Below, one piece after another: positions 8,963 through 17,379 of a stretch of DNA of 64,000 nucleotides. The position numbers and the translations under genes are program-made. This DNA comes from Bermanella sp036960565 (GTDB taxonomy: Bacteria; Pseudomonadota; Gammaproteobacteria; Pseudomonadales; Oceanobacteraceae). Under the pieces are notes generated by a model. That model did not search any database, was not told the DNA's origin, and saw only the letters and a program-made list of their open reading frames with translations. Position 1 is the stretch's first letter, and the number at the start of each line of letters is the position of its first letter. The stretch covers positions 17,243 to 81,242 of the forward strand of contig JBALXQ010000027.1 of NCBI GenBank assembly GCA_036960565.1, in the 5' to 3' direction.

Positions 8963-10495
8963 ATGCGTAATAAAAAAACAATACTGGCCGGGGTAATGGC
9001 TTCGGGCTTAATGCTATCAAGTGGCGCTCATGCCGGGATATGGGGCGATATAGGAAACTGGGTGGATGACAATATAGTCGACCCTATAGAGGACGCCATC
9101 GACTGGATTGACGATACCATTATTGATCCAATAGAGGACGCTGTAGAAACCGTGGTGGGTTACGCTGAATATCTAACCGTAATTGAAGGCACTATGTCGC
9201 AACATGGCTATATTGAATCAGACTCCACTTATTTTATTGCCCCAACAGAGGAAGCGCCTGCCAGTGGTATGTTTGATGTTATGACTTATAACGTGCACGG
9301 TTTTCCTGAAGTAATTGGCGGCATATCATCTTCACAAATGAAACAAGTGAGCAGCTTAATTAATGAATGGGATGTAGATATTGTGGGTATTCAGGAAAAC
9401 TGGATTAACCACTCTGAGCTCATATCTAATTTAACTCAAGAAAATTATGGCTATCGTACGGATCACTTTGCCGGTGGTTTATTGTCCTTTGGCGATGGAT
9501 TGTTAACGGTGTCGGGTTATCCGTTTGATTCTTATGATGTGGATCGCATTCAATTTAATGAATGCAAGGGCACCATATTGGAGTTGTTTGAAGGAAAATA
9601 CGACAGTCCAGATTGCCAAACCGAAAAAGGTTTTACCATGACTAAGGTAAATATTACTCGAGACCTAGTCGTGCATGTTTATAACCTACATCACAATACC
9701 GGCGGAGATGCCAATGTGAATGGTTCAAATATGGACCAAATTGCCGAACACATGAATTATTACTCGGCCAACAACCCTATTATTATGCTTGGGGATTTCA
9801 ACATGCGCTTTAGCAATGAAGAGCAGGCAGGTCAGTATGAAGACTTCATGGGGAAAACTGGATTAAGTTTCGCCTGTATTGAATTGGATGCCGAAAAAGA
9901 CTACAGCACGTGTGGTAGCAAGATTGACTTAATTGGTTTGCGTGGCAGTGATCAGTTTGATTTGTCGGTATTGAATCAGGAAACTTTCAGCGATGGCGGT
10001 ATCAGCGATCATAGCCCGCAATATGCGGAAATTTCTTGGAGCAATAAATACTATAATAGCGATCACAACTTATATGATGTGGCGTTTAAAGGTGCCCATA
10101 ACAAGTACTTAGTGGCAGAGGGCAATGGTAACAAGGAAGTGAATGCTAATCGTAGTGCTATTGGCAGTTGGGAGCGTTTCACTTTAAATCTTTTATATTC
10201 ACAAAATGATTTAAATTGTATTCAATCGGGTGATCAGGTGGCCATTAGCACACAAGGGGGTTATTACCTTCGTGCTGATAGCAATGGGAGCTTGGGAGCA
10301 CAGGCTAGCGCCATTAATTCTTGGGAGAAATTTACCCTAAGCAACCATACAGATGGTAGTGGTTGCTTAGCAACGGGCGACAGTGTTTCTTTAAAAGGGG
10401 TTCATAATAAATATGTGGTGGCTGAGAGCAATGGCGATGCCAATGCTAATCGCAGTGCCATAGGGTCTTGGGAGAAATTCACTGTCACTTTTTAG
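8963..10495 (+). CDS. secreted sphingomyelinase/DNase-I-fold phosphodiesterase with C-terminal repeats
   Basis: 510 residues from the ATG behind GGGGA. A signal peptide ends near SGAHAG. It is followed by an acidic stretch in which DPIEDA occurs twice (about residues 38-58). The endonuclease/exonuclease/phosphatase fold follows: MTYNVHGFP (about 106), the metal-binding IQENW (about 142), GDFNMRF (about 276) and the catalytic SDHSPQYAE (about 347). The order and the piece EKGFTMTKV before VVHVYNLHH resemble bacterial sphingomyelinase C. The last 140 residues hold three repeats ending in GSWE(R/K)FT or NSWEKFT, like a fascin-type beta-trefoil that may bind lipid or sugar. Phospholipase or nuclease activity cannot be separated by eye. 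Confidence 0.82.
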   Translation: MRNKKTILAGVMASGLMLSSGAHAGIWGDIGNWVDDNIVDPIEDAIDWIDDTIIDPIEDAVETVVGYAEYLTVIEGTMSQHGYIESDSTYFIAPTEEAPASGMFDVMTYNVHGFPEVIGGISSSQMKQVSSLINEWDVDIVGIQENWINHSELISNLTQENYGYRTDHFAGGLLSFGDGLLTVSGYPFDSYDVDRIQFNECKGTILELFEGKYDSPDCQTEKGFTMTKVNITRDLVVHVYNLHHNTGGDANVNGSNMDQIAEHMNYYSANNPIIMLGDFNMRFSNEEQAGQYEDFMGKTGLSFACIELDAEKDYSTCGSKIDLIGLRGSDQFDLSVLNQETFSDGGISDHSPQYAEISWSNKYYNSDHNLYDVAFKGAHNKYLVAEGNGNKEVNANRSAIGSWERFTLNLLYSQNDLNCIQSGDQVAISTQGGYYLRADSNGSLGAQASAINSWEKFTLSNHTDGSGCLATGDSVSLKGVHNKYVVAESNGDANANRSAIGSWEKFTVTF

Positions 10496-10527
10496 ATTTA
10501 GCCAAATTTAAATAACAGACAGCTAAA

Positions 10528-10568
10528 AATAAAGCCGCCTTTTAATAAACTTAAAAGGCGGCTTTATT
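10528..10568. terminator. bidirectional intrinsic terminator
   Basis: AATAAAGCCGCCTTTTAA (10528-10545), a 5-base loop and its full complement (10551-10568) form an 18-base stem between two convergent genes. A and T runs on the two sides allow it to work in both directions. Confidence 0.85.
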
Positions 10569-10579
10569 AATGGGGAGGG

Positions 10580-11938
10580 TTAAATATTTCGCACACACCT
10601 CACCATATTATTTTCACGCAAAACATCTCCTTGCGGCCCCTTGTAAAAAAATAGGCCATTGGCATCTGTAGCTGAACTGGCTCCCGGCTCGCTTGCAACA
10701 TCTAACTTGTCGTTACTGCGTTGAGAGCCCGCACCATGTACATCTAAAATACTGTTGTTCATGTAGCCCAGTGCTCGGCCGAAGGATACGTATGTGGCAT
10801 TGCTGCCATCTCCATCATTGTCAACGTGAGTGGTAGATGCCCAGTAGTAACCCCAATCTATAATATTTTCTTCGTTGTTAAATGAGGCGGCGTTAAAAAT
10901 AGGGTCCATGGCGGCTGCATTGTCCGTATCCGGCGACCTTGAGTAGTCAACGATGCTTTGCAATTCTTTCGCATTGGGCAAACGCCAATCTGTATGGCTG
11001 GCGGTGTTGTCATTTTCACATTGGTTTATGGCGTTGTCCCAGTCGGTGGACACGTTATCATTTTGTTGCCACATTAATCCGGTGGCTTCATCGCTGATGG
11101 TCTCGTTATTATTATCGGAAAATAAGTTGATGCCATATTGTTCATTACTGGTGACACAACGCACGTAAAATTCTTTTATGGCAGTGGGGTAACCTTTAAT
11201 GCGCCCGTCCACATAGTTAACCCCAAACATAGTGGCATCGTTATTCATGGTGGTGGATACATACAGAGAAGTAGAAGCATATTGAGCATCTATTATACGG
11301 TCGACTCCCTCAGCAGGGCTGAAGCCATTGCTGGTTTGTGTGGCCTCAAGGTCACCAAAGGCGCGGTCAAATTTTTCATCCAAAAAAAGAACAAGGGAGC
11401 TGGTGTCGCTCCCTTGATAACTGCTGGCATCCTGGCCACTAAACAAAATGAGTGAGTAGGCTTCTTTTATATTGGGTAAGCGCCAATCTGTGCGATCGGA
11501 CAAAGATAGGTTCTGGCAATATTCCACTGCTTCATATTGATAGAGCTTGTCATCGTAATTGACTTCTCCGTCCTCATTAATATCACTACCTTGTGTCCAA
11601 ATAAGTGTCGTCACGTTATCAGTAACCGTGAGGCCGTCTTCACTTACGGTGTAATCTGGTTGGTGCCCAGAATAATCGGCATCATGGCCGGTACTGGTGC
11701 AGTTGGTCATCGCGCCGGAACCAGAGCCATAACAGAGGCTTTGATTGGTATCGACAATTGTGAAAGTTAAATTTGGGCTATCGGTTTCCTGAGACTCTGA
11801 GTCATCAGATACTTCCACTGTATCTGTCTCTTCAGTTAATGATTGAGTATCTTGCGAGGTGGAAGAAGCTCCGCAAGCAGACAATAAAGCACCCAAGCTT
11901 GCCCCGAGTAGGTATCTATTAATTTTTTGATTTTTCAT
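10580..11938 (-). CDS. tandem DUF1566 (Lcl C-terminal) lipoprotein
   Basis: 452 residues from the ATG at 11938, behind AAAGG. A lipoprotein signal with lipobox LLSAC is followed by a Ser/Thr/Asp/Glu-rich linker. Two copies of the Lcl_C/DUF1566 module are visible. Each carries the hallmark T(L/G)(I/M)W, then a Cys, then DWRLPN(I/A)KE and a YV(S/R)-type Cys-containing end. The first runs about residues 100-255, the second about 265-450. The fold is related to C-type lectins/FGE-sulfatase. Surface adhesion or ligand binding is a reasonable guess. It is divergent from the CotH gene, whose product is also a predicted lipoprotein. Confidence 0.85.
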   Translation of the reverse strand: MKNQKINRYLLGASLGALLSACGASSTSQDTQSLTEETDTVEVSDDSESQETDSPNLTFTIVDTNQSLCYGSGSGAMTNCTSTGHDADYSGHQPDYTVSEDGLTVTDNVTTLIWTQGSDINEDGEVNYDDKLYQYEAVEYCQNLSLSDRTDWRLPNIKEAYSLILFSGQDASSYQGSDTSSLVLFLDEKFDRAFGDLEATQTSNGFSPAEGVDRIIDAQYASTSLYVSTTMNNDATMFGVNYVDGRIKGYPTAIKEFYVRCVTSNEQYGINLFSDNNNETISDEATGLMWQQNDNVSTDWDNAINQCENDNTASHTDWRLPNAKELQSIVDYSRSPDTDNAAAMDPIFNAASFNNEENIIDWGYYWASTTHVDNDGDGSNATYVSFGRALGYMNNSILDVHGAGSQRSNDKLDVASEPGASSATDANGLFFYKGPQGDVLRENNMVRCVRNI

Positions 11939-12111
11939 TTTTAAAACCTTTGAGTGAGAAATATAAAAACGCATTATTTGGATATAAACTTATTTTAAAA
12001 AGATGCCTAAAATTTGCAGTAAGGGTAAAGAAACACAGTTACCTGAATTGGGATTGAGCTGCGTCAATTTTGGCTTTGTGTTTTTACATCCAGTAGCTTT
12101 ATCCACTTTTC

Positions 12112-12171
12112 TTGCACATTTCCCCCAATATTGCTGCACCTTTGCACATTATTCTTAACACTAAATAATAA
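12112..12171 (+). promoter_or_regulatory. candidate promoter with direct repeat TTGCACATT
   Basis: TTGCACATT occurs at 12112-12120 and again at 12142-12150, exactly 30 bases apart (about three helical turns). The related TGCTGCACC lies between them. The second copy contains a possible -35 (TTGCAC, 12142-12147), with TAATAA (12166-12171) 18 bases on as a -10, just before the CotH gene. This looks like a regulator binding next to or over the promoter. Based on eye inspection only. Confidence 0.4.
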
Positions 12172-12188
12172 ATAGAGTGTTGAGGTGT

Positions 12189-14390
12189 ATGGTGCCAATC
12201 CCTTTTAAAAGACCGTTATGTTCACTTGTACAATACAAAAAAGCGTTATGGCCATTGGCTGCAACCGCTCTATTCATGAGTGGTTGCGGTGGTAGTAGTT
12301 CAAGTATTACCGATGATAGTTCTGACACCAGTACTGTGACCGAGGGCAATAGCCTGGTTATTAATGAAATTGTGGCTAAAGACAGTGCTGGCGGTGATGA
12401 CTGGATTGAACTGTATGTCACGCAGGGCAGTATAAATTTAAGTGACTACACCCTTATTGATGATGACGAAGAAGGTGAATTGAAAAGTTTGCCGGACATG
12501 ACAATAACGGCCGGGGAATTTGTGGTCATTAGAGCCATTGATGAAGACGATATAACCACGCAAGAAGATGATTTATATGTGGCCTTTAAACTGGGCTCCA
12601 GTGATAGTGTTAGTTTATATAACGGTAATGAGCTAGTGGATATTATCGAATGGGATAAAGGAGAAGCACTAACGGGATTTAGTTATGGTCGATACAATGA
12701 TGGAATAGGGACGCTACAGACTCTTAGCCCCACCCGTGCTAGTGGTAACGTTCAAGCTAGCCGAGGTCCATTGGTGATTAATGAAGTTGTCAGTAAAGAC
12801 GTAGACGATGGTGATGATTGGTTTGAACTTTATAATTCAGGTACGCAAGCGCTTAACCTTAGTGATTACACTGTGGTGGATGACACCGATGATCTTGAAG
12901 CGCTGGCATTGCCAGATGTGAGTTTGGAGCCTGGTGAGTTTGCGGTTATTTATGCCACTGAAACAGACCCAGGTGTTAACTATGTGCCTTTTAAATTGGG
13001 ATCCAGTGACAGCTTAACTTTGGAGTTGGATCGCGTCACCGTTGATTATGTTGAGTGGGACGACAGTGACGCACCTCAGGGCTACAGCTATGGCGCCTAC
13101 CCAGATGGTGATTGGTCTGCCCATACACTAAGTGTGAGTCAGGGCACAACAAATACCGATGTAACGGTTTTTGAAACTGACAGCGTTGAAAGCATTTACA
13201 TTACTCTGGCCGATGATGATTGGCAGGACATTATAGATAATGCAGAAGACAAAGAAGATCACACCGCTAGCGTAACGTATAAAAACGTCACTCTTGAAAA
13301 TATTGCCTTTAGAACAAAAGGGAATTCAACCCTGTCTCATGTGGCGACTATTCAAGAAGGCAGTACCGGTTATAGCCGTTTTAGTTTCAAAATCGATACG
13401 AACGAATACATATCGGGTCAGAAATTGTTAAATATGAAAAAGTTAAATTTTAACAATAATTATAACGACCCCTCCTACATGCGAGAAACCATTTCCTATA
13501 ATGTGATGCGCGAGCTGGGTCTGGCCGCACCAAGAACTTCATTTGTGAATTTATACATTAATGACGAACTACATGGTTTATATACCATGGTGGAACAAGT
13601 GAATGATGAATTTCTCGAAGACAACTTTAGTAATTCAAACGGAGATTTGTATAAGCCAGACGATGCAGATAACGAAGGTTTAGTTGGCCATGATTTGGTT
13701 TGGATTGACGCCGCTTATGCCAGTTACACAGCAGTGGAATTAAAAACCAATGAAGATACCACTGAAAATACTGCGCTTATGAGTTTTTTATATGAAATTA
13801 ACAACGGCAGCGATTACGACAGCGTATTAGACAGTGACGCTATGTTGCGTTATTTAGCCGCCTCCACGGTAATGAGTAACCTAGACAGTTACCAAGGGAC
13901 ACTGTCTCATAATTATTATCTGTACGAACAAGATGGTTTGTTTTCAATCATCCCTTGGGATTTTAATGAATCTTTTGGCACCTTTACCATGGGGTGTGGT
14001 GATGTGACCGAGTTATATATTGATGAACCAACTCAAGGAGCATTGTCAGAACGCCCGCTCATTGCAGCACTGTTATCCAGTGATGAAAATTTGGAAACGT
14101 ATCATGCATATATATCTGCATTAATTAATGCAGGTGGACTTGATCCCGCTGTTATTTCTGAGGAAATAAACGCCTTTGAAATACTCATATCAACTTCGGT
14201 TGCCAATGACCCTAGCGCTTTTTATAGTTATAGCCAGTTTGAATCTGGTCTAGTGGAACTGCTCAGTTTTGCCATGGATCGAGCCGACAACGTACAGCAG
14301 CAGTTAAATGGCAGTGCGGCCTCCAGTGGTGATGGTAGTGGCTATTGTACTGATGCTGACATGCCTAGTGGCCCTGGTGGCCCACCTTAA
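12189..14390 (+). CDS. CotH-kinase-family lipoprotein with two lamin-tail domains
   Basis: About 733 residues; the ATG lies just after GAGG. The signal has lipobox MSGC, with Cys33 predicted to be lipidated. Two lamin-tail domains follow (about 54-185 and 195-325), each starting LVINE(I/V)V and holding NLSDYT. The CotH domain spans about 335-640, with FRTKGNST (about 375), the FSFKID/KLNFNNNYNDPSYMRE core, LYINDELHGLY and the metal-site motif PWDFNESFG (about 589). CotH proteins are atypical secreted protein kinases of the Fam20C type. The C-terminal tail is Gly/Pro-rich. It leads a same-strand series with VTC, DUF4956 and porin genes. The substrate is unknown. Confidence 0.9.
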   Translation: MVPIPFKRPLCSLVQYKKALWPLAATALFMSGCGGSSSSITDDSSDTSTVTEGNSLVINEIVAKDSAGGDDWIELYVTQGSINLSDYTLIDDDEEGELKSLPDMTITAGEFVVIRAIDEDDITTQEDDLYVAFKLGSSDSVSLYNGNELVDIIEWDKGEALTGFSYGRYNDGIGTLQTLSPTRASGNVQASRGPLVINEVVSKDVDDGDDWFELYNSGTQALNLSDYTVVDDTDDLEALALPDVSLEPGEFAVIYATETDPGVNYVPFKLGSSDSLTLELDRVTVDYVEWDDSDAPQGYSYGAYPDGDWSAHTLSVSQGTTNTDVTVFETDSVESIYITLADDDWQDIIDNAEDKEDHTASVTYKNVTLENIAFRTKGNSTLSHVATIQEGSTGYSRFSFKIDTNEYISGQKLLNMKKLNFNNNYNDPSYMRETISYNVMRELGLAAPRTSFVNLYINDELHGLYTMVEQVNDEFLEDNFSNSNGDLYKPDDADNEGLVGHDLVWIDAAYASYTAVELKTNEDTTENTALMSFLYEINNGSDYDSVLDSDAMLRYLAASTVMSNLDSYQGTLSHNYYLYEQDGLFSIIPWDFNESFGTFTMGCGDVTELYIDEPTQGALSERPLIAALLSSDENLETYHAYISALINAGGLDPAVISEEINAFEILISTSVANDPSAFYSYSQFESGLVELLSFAMDRADNVQQQLNGSAASSGDGSGYCTDADMPSGPGGPP

Positions 14391-14526
14391 ACTTAAGCCC
14401 GAATAAATAATGTTAATTCTTAAACAGATATAACTGGCCTCTTAATCCATCTTGGGTTGAGAGGTCATATTAAAGTAGATAATACTTATTGTTTATTCTC
14501 TTAATTGAGTATCAAGGCTGAGAAAT

Positions 14527-15372
14527 ATGCAAAACCAGAAAAATTCTGTGAATTTACAATTGGCCCATGAACCTTACCCTGAAGCTGTTAATGATTGCTT
14601 AGGGGGTCCTAATCCTCTCATGACTCAGCAGGCGGTTTTAGCGCTTAAGCAATTTACGCCCCATGGATTGAATGACCTAAAAAATGCCAACTTAATGGAT
14701 AGGGTAGACACCAAATATCTCATTCCCATTGAAAAGTTAGAATCTTTGTTGCCTGGCCTATTACCCCACTATAGTGCGCTTGAAATTAATGGTAAGCGTC
14801 TTTTTACTTATCAAAATACTTATTTCGATACACCAGATCTGGACTTTTACCATGCGCACCATCATGGGCGACTAAATCGCTATAAAGTTCGTCACAGAAA
14901 GTATGTAGACAGTGAGAAGGGGTTTCTGGAAGTGAAATTTAAAAATAATAAAGGGCGAACTTTAAAAACTCGAATTGCGTCTGACAAAGCCTGTGTAAAA
15001 GGAGTGCCTCAGCAAACATTTTTAAGTGAGGCTTTGTCTAATAAATTTTCAGGTCTAGAGGCCTCCCAGTGGGGAAGTTACCAGAGAATTGCTTTGGCAA
15101 ATGAAACCTGCGGTGAGCGCTTGACCCTAGATCTTGGATTAATGTTTCGGTCTATAGATGGAGCGCGGCAGGTTGAGCTTCCACAGTTTTTCATAGCTGA
15201 GCTTAAGCAGTTTAAACATGATTTAACATCACCGTTTGCACTAGAGATGGCTCGCTTGGGTATTCGCGCCAGTAAATTTAGTAAATATTGCATGGGGTGT
15301 GCATTGATTACGCCCTCACTCAAAAGAAATAGTTTTAAACCATTGTTGCGACTAATAAAAAAGTTTCATTGA
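14527..15372 (+). CDS. VTC-domain polyphosphate polymerase family protein
   Basis: 281 residues, no signal peptide, so cytosolic. The VTC (CYTH-like tunnel) fold is shown by DRVDTKYLIP (Lys63), NTYFDTPDLDFY, the basic YKVRHRKY (about 119-126), LEVKFKNNKGRTLKTR (about 135), then LTLDLGLMF and IAELKQF (about 224). In eukaryotic VTC4 such Arg/Lys residues line a tunnel that makes polyphosphate from ATP and couples synthesis to membrane transfer. Bacterial homologues are mostly uncharacterised. Next comes a DUF4956 membrane protein 38 bases downstream, a pairing that suggests a cytosol-membrane complex. Family is firm; enzymatic role is inferred. Confidence 0.9.
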   Translation: MQNQKNSVNLQLAHEPYPEAVNDCLGGPNPLMTQQAVLALKQFTPHGLNDLKNANLMDRVDTKYLIPIEKLESLLPGLLPHYSALEINGKRLFTYQNTYFDTPDLDFYHAHHHGRLNRYKVRHRKYVDSEKGFLEVKFKNNKGRTLKTRIASDKACVKGVPQQTFLSEALSNKFSGLEASQWGSYQRIALANETCGERLTLDLGLMFRSIDGARQVELPQFFIAELKQFKHDLTSPFALEMARLGIRASKFSKYCMGCALITPSLKRNSFKPLLRLIKKFH

Positions 15373-15410
15373 TCCCATATCCATTTTTCACCTAATACTA
15401 GGATTCGCCC

Positions 15411-16052
15411 ATGTTTACCACGCTGGATTCAGATTTTCTGTTTAAATTGATTCTTAATACATTTTCAATTTCTTTGTTAGTTTTAGGTTGTTATATGCGT
15501 GGCTTCTTTTCTCGGGAGGGAGGGAATAAAGAACATGCAACTTCCTTTATTCTATTTGCTGTCGGTGTCTTTAGTGTCACTAATTTGTTGCACTCGGTGG
15601 ATATATCCATGGGGTTTGCTTTTGGTTTGTTTGCTGTTTTCTCTATGTTGCGTTATCGCACAGAATCTATTTCTGTTAGAGAAATGACTTACCTTTTTAT
15701 GGTGATTGCGATTTCGCTATTATCGGCCGTCAGTACCGCCAGCTTTTTAGAATTAGGATTATTACACGGTGTGTTTGTTCTGTTTGCTATGTTGTGTGAG
15801 CGATTGGTATCTAGGGGTGTTTTGCTGGAGCAGTTTGTTCAATATGAAAAAATTGAAAATATCACACCAGAAAATTATCCAGAATTGTTGAGCGATTTAA
15901 AGAAGCGCACGGGTTTAAATGTGATTGACGTTAAAATAACGCAGATAGACTTTCTTAAAGACAGTGCCAATCTAGTGGTGCGTTATCTGCCTGAATTTAA
16001 CGAGCCTCTAAATAAAAAACTGCCAACTTCAAGTATGTTGAAAGTTCAATAA
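15411..16052 (+). CDS. DUF4956 multi-pass membrane protein
   Basis: 213 residues with about four membrane helices in the first 130 residues (LILNTFSISLLVLGCYM, then SFILFAVGVFSVTNLL, then MGFAFGLFAVFSMLRYRT, then two close helices around YLFMVIAISLLSAVST and LLHGVFVLFAMLCERLV). A soluble C-terminal domain of about 80 residues follows (NVIDVKITQIDFLKDSANL). The SMLRYRTE(S/T)I motif is typical of DUF4956. It lies between the VTC gene and the porin, with short gaps, so it is almost certainly co-transcribed. A channel or membrane anchor for the VTC-like enzyme is a reasonable inference. Confidence 0.88.
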   Translation: MFTTLDSDFLFKLILNTFSISLLVLGCYMRGFFSREGGNKEHATSFILFAVGVFSVTNLLHSVDISMGFAFGLFAVFSMLRYRTESISVREMTYLFMVIAISLLSAVSTASFLELGLLHGVFVLFAMLCERLVSRGVLLEQFVQYEKIENITPENYPELLSDLKKRTGLNVIDVKITQIDFLKDSANLVVRYLPEFNEPLNKKLPTSSMLKVQ

Positions 16053-16075
16053 GTGCAAGGTGACGTCTCGGAGTT

Positions 16076-17224
16076 ATGATGCTTAGTATAAAGAATAACT
16101 ACATTCTCTTGTTTACCCTCATGGGGCTAATTACAACCGCTCAAGGGCAAAGTTTACTGACCGAGTCAAATGAGGATTCGCAGAGTAAGACGCGGATCTC
16201 AGGTGTTATTATGCTCGACTATGCCTTACAGAATGGCATTAATAGGGGCAGTGATGAAAATAATACGGAATTTAATTCTGAAATAAGAAAAGCTCGAATA
16301 GATATAAAGCATAAATTAAAGAAAAACTGGTCGGCCAAACTACAAATTGGATTTGACAAAGAGCAAAGCAGTAGTGAAATTGGCGATGCTTATATCCGCT
16401 ATAAACAGGGAAAAAAAGTGGCAATCACGCTAGGTCGCTTCAAAGAACCGTTTGGTTTGGAGAATACAACCAGTTCAAAGCATATTACATTTTTAGAGCG
16501 GGCAATGGTCGCCAATGCATTGTCTCCTGGTCGTAATATTGGCTGGATGGCAGCGGCAGCGCCCTCTGATTTCACTTGGGCATTCTCACTCATGGATATA
16601 GAGTCGCAAGAAGAGGGCTCAGCCCCATTCGCCTTATCCACTCGCTTAACGTGGGCGCCAATTAACCATGAGTTGCAAACATTGCATGTTGGCTTATCAG
16701 CGTCTTTAAGAGAAATGGATGGGGAAGCCTTTGAAATAAAAGAACGCTCAGAAAATCACACAGCTGACAAAATCATTGAAAGTGGTGAAATTGCGGTAGA
16801 TCAAATGCAGCTATTGGCAGTTGAATTTGCATTTTTAGACGGAGCGATGTCTTATCAAGGGGAATATATGAGTACTGATATTCAAGCTGTTGATGCCAGC
16901 GAGGATGCGGTATTTGATGGTTTTTATATGCAAGCGGCTTACTTTTTAAGTCGGGATACTCACCAATACAAGAACGGAGCGCTTGATGGTGTAGAGCCCA
17001 GCTCCAGCGAGGGCGCTTGGGAATTGGCGTGCCGTTACAGTGAGCTAAGCACTCGAGAATCCACAGAGGGTAGCAAGTTGCAAACCAGTACGCTGGGCTT
17101 GAATTACTATTATGATCAGAACGTTCGATTAACCACCAATGTTGTGTATAGCCTTACTTCCGAGGCCATAAATGGCTCTGACGATGGCTTGGGCGTTGCT
17201 TTTCGTGCTCAATATCGTTTCTAA
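16076..17224 (+). CDS. OprO/OprP-family porin of the CotH-VTC cluster
   Basis: About 382 residues. Two adjacent ATGs (16076 and 16079) follow CGGAG; the second has the better spacing. A signal peptide ends at TAQGQS. O/P porin features: SEIRKARIDIKHKLKKNWSA, LQIGFDKE, LGRFKEPFGLENTTSS, TFLERAMV, and a C-terminal RAQYRF ending in Phe. It is a paralogue of the porin at 3888-5096, which has the matching FIERAVVDN. Position 23 bases after DUF4956 marks it as part of the same unit. Passage of phosphate or polyphosphate is plausible but not shown. Confidence 0.87.
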   Translation: MMLSIKNNYILLFTLMGLITTAQGQSLLTESNEDSQSKTRISGVIMLDYALQNGINRGSDENNTEFNSEIRKARIDIKHKLKKNWSAKLQIGFDKEQSSSEIGDAYIRYKQGKKVAITLGRFKEPFGLENTTSSKHITFLERAMVANALSPGRNIGWMAAAAPSDFTWAFSLMDIESQEEGSAPFALSTRLTWAPINHELQTLHVGLSASLREMDGEAFEIKERSENHTADKIIESGEIAVDQMQLLAVEFAFLDGAMSYQGEYMSTDIQAVDASEDAVFDGFYMQAAYFLSRDTHQYKNGALDGVEPSSSEGAWELACRYSELSTRESTEGSKLQTSTLGLNYYYDQNVRLTTNVVYSLTSEAINGSDDGLGVAFRAQYRF

Positions 17225-17319
17225 AATTATAATCTTAAGAAAATGGCTATTTTGAATTGTGAAAAAATAAAGGAATTCACTGACGAAAGCTGTTTCTGTC
17301 GCCATTTACCGTTATTCTA

Positions 17320-17351
17320 ATAGGGGGTGAGTAGCGATACTTACCCCCTAT
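17320..17351 (+). terminator. 14-pair hairpin with GNRA loop between porin and sensor kinase
   Basis: ATAGGGGGTGAGTA (17320-17333), loop GCGA, then TACTTACCCCCTAT (17338-17351): 14 pairs with one G-U. It stands 95 bases after the porin stop and 28 before the kinase start. The following bases are T-rich but lack a continuous T run, so it could terminate, attenuate or protect the porin transcript. Confidence 0.6.
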
Positions 17352-17379
17352 CTTATTCAGTTGTTATCTTCAGGGCAAA

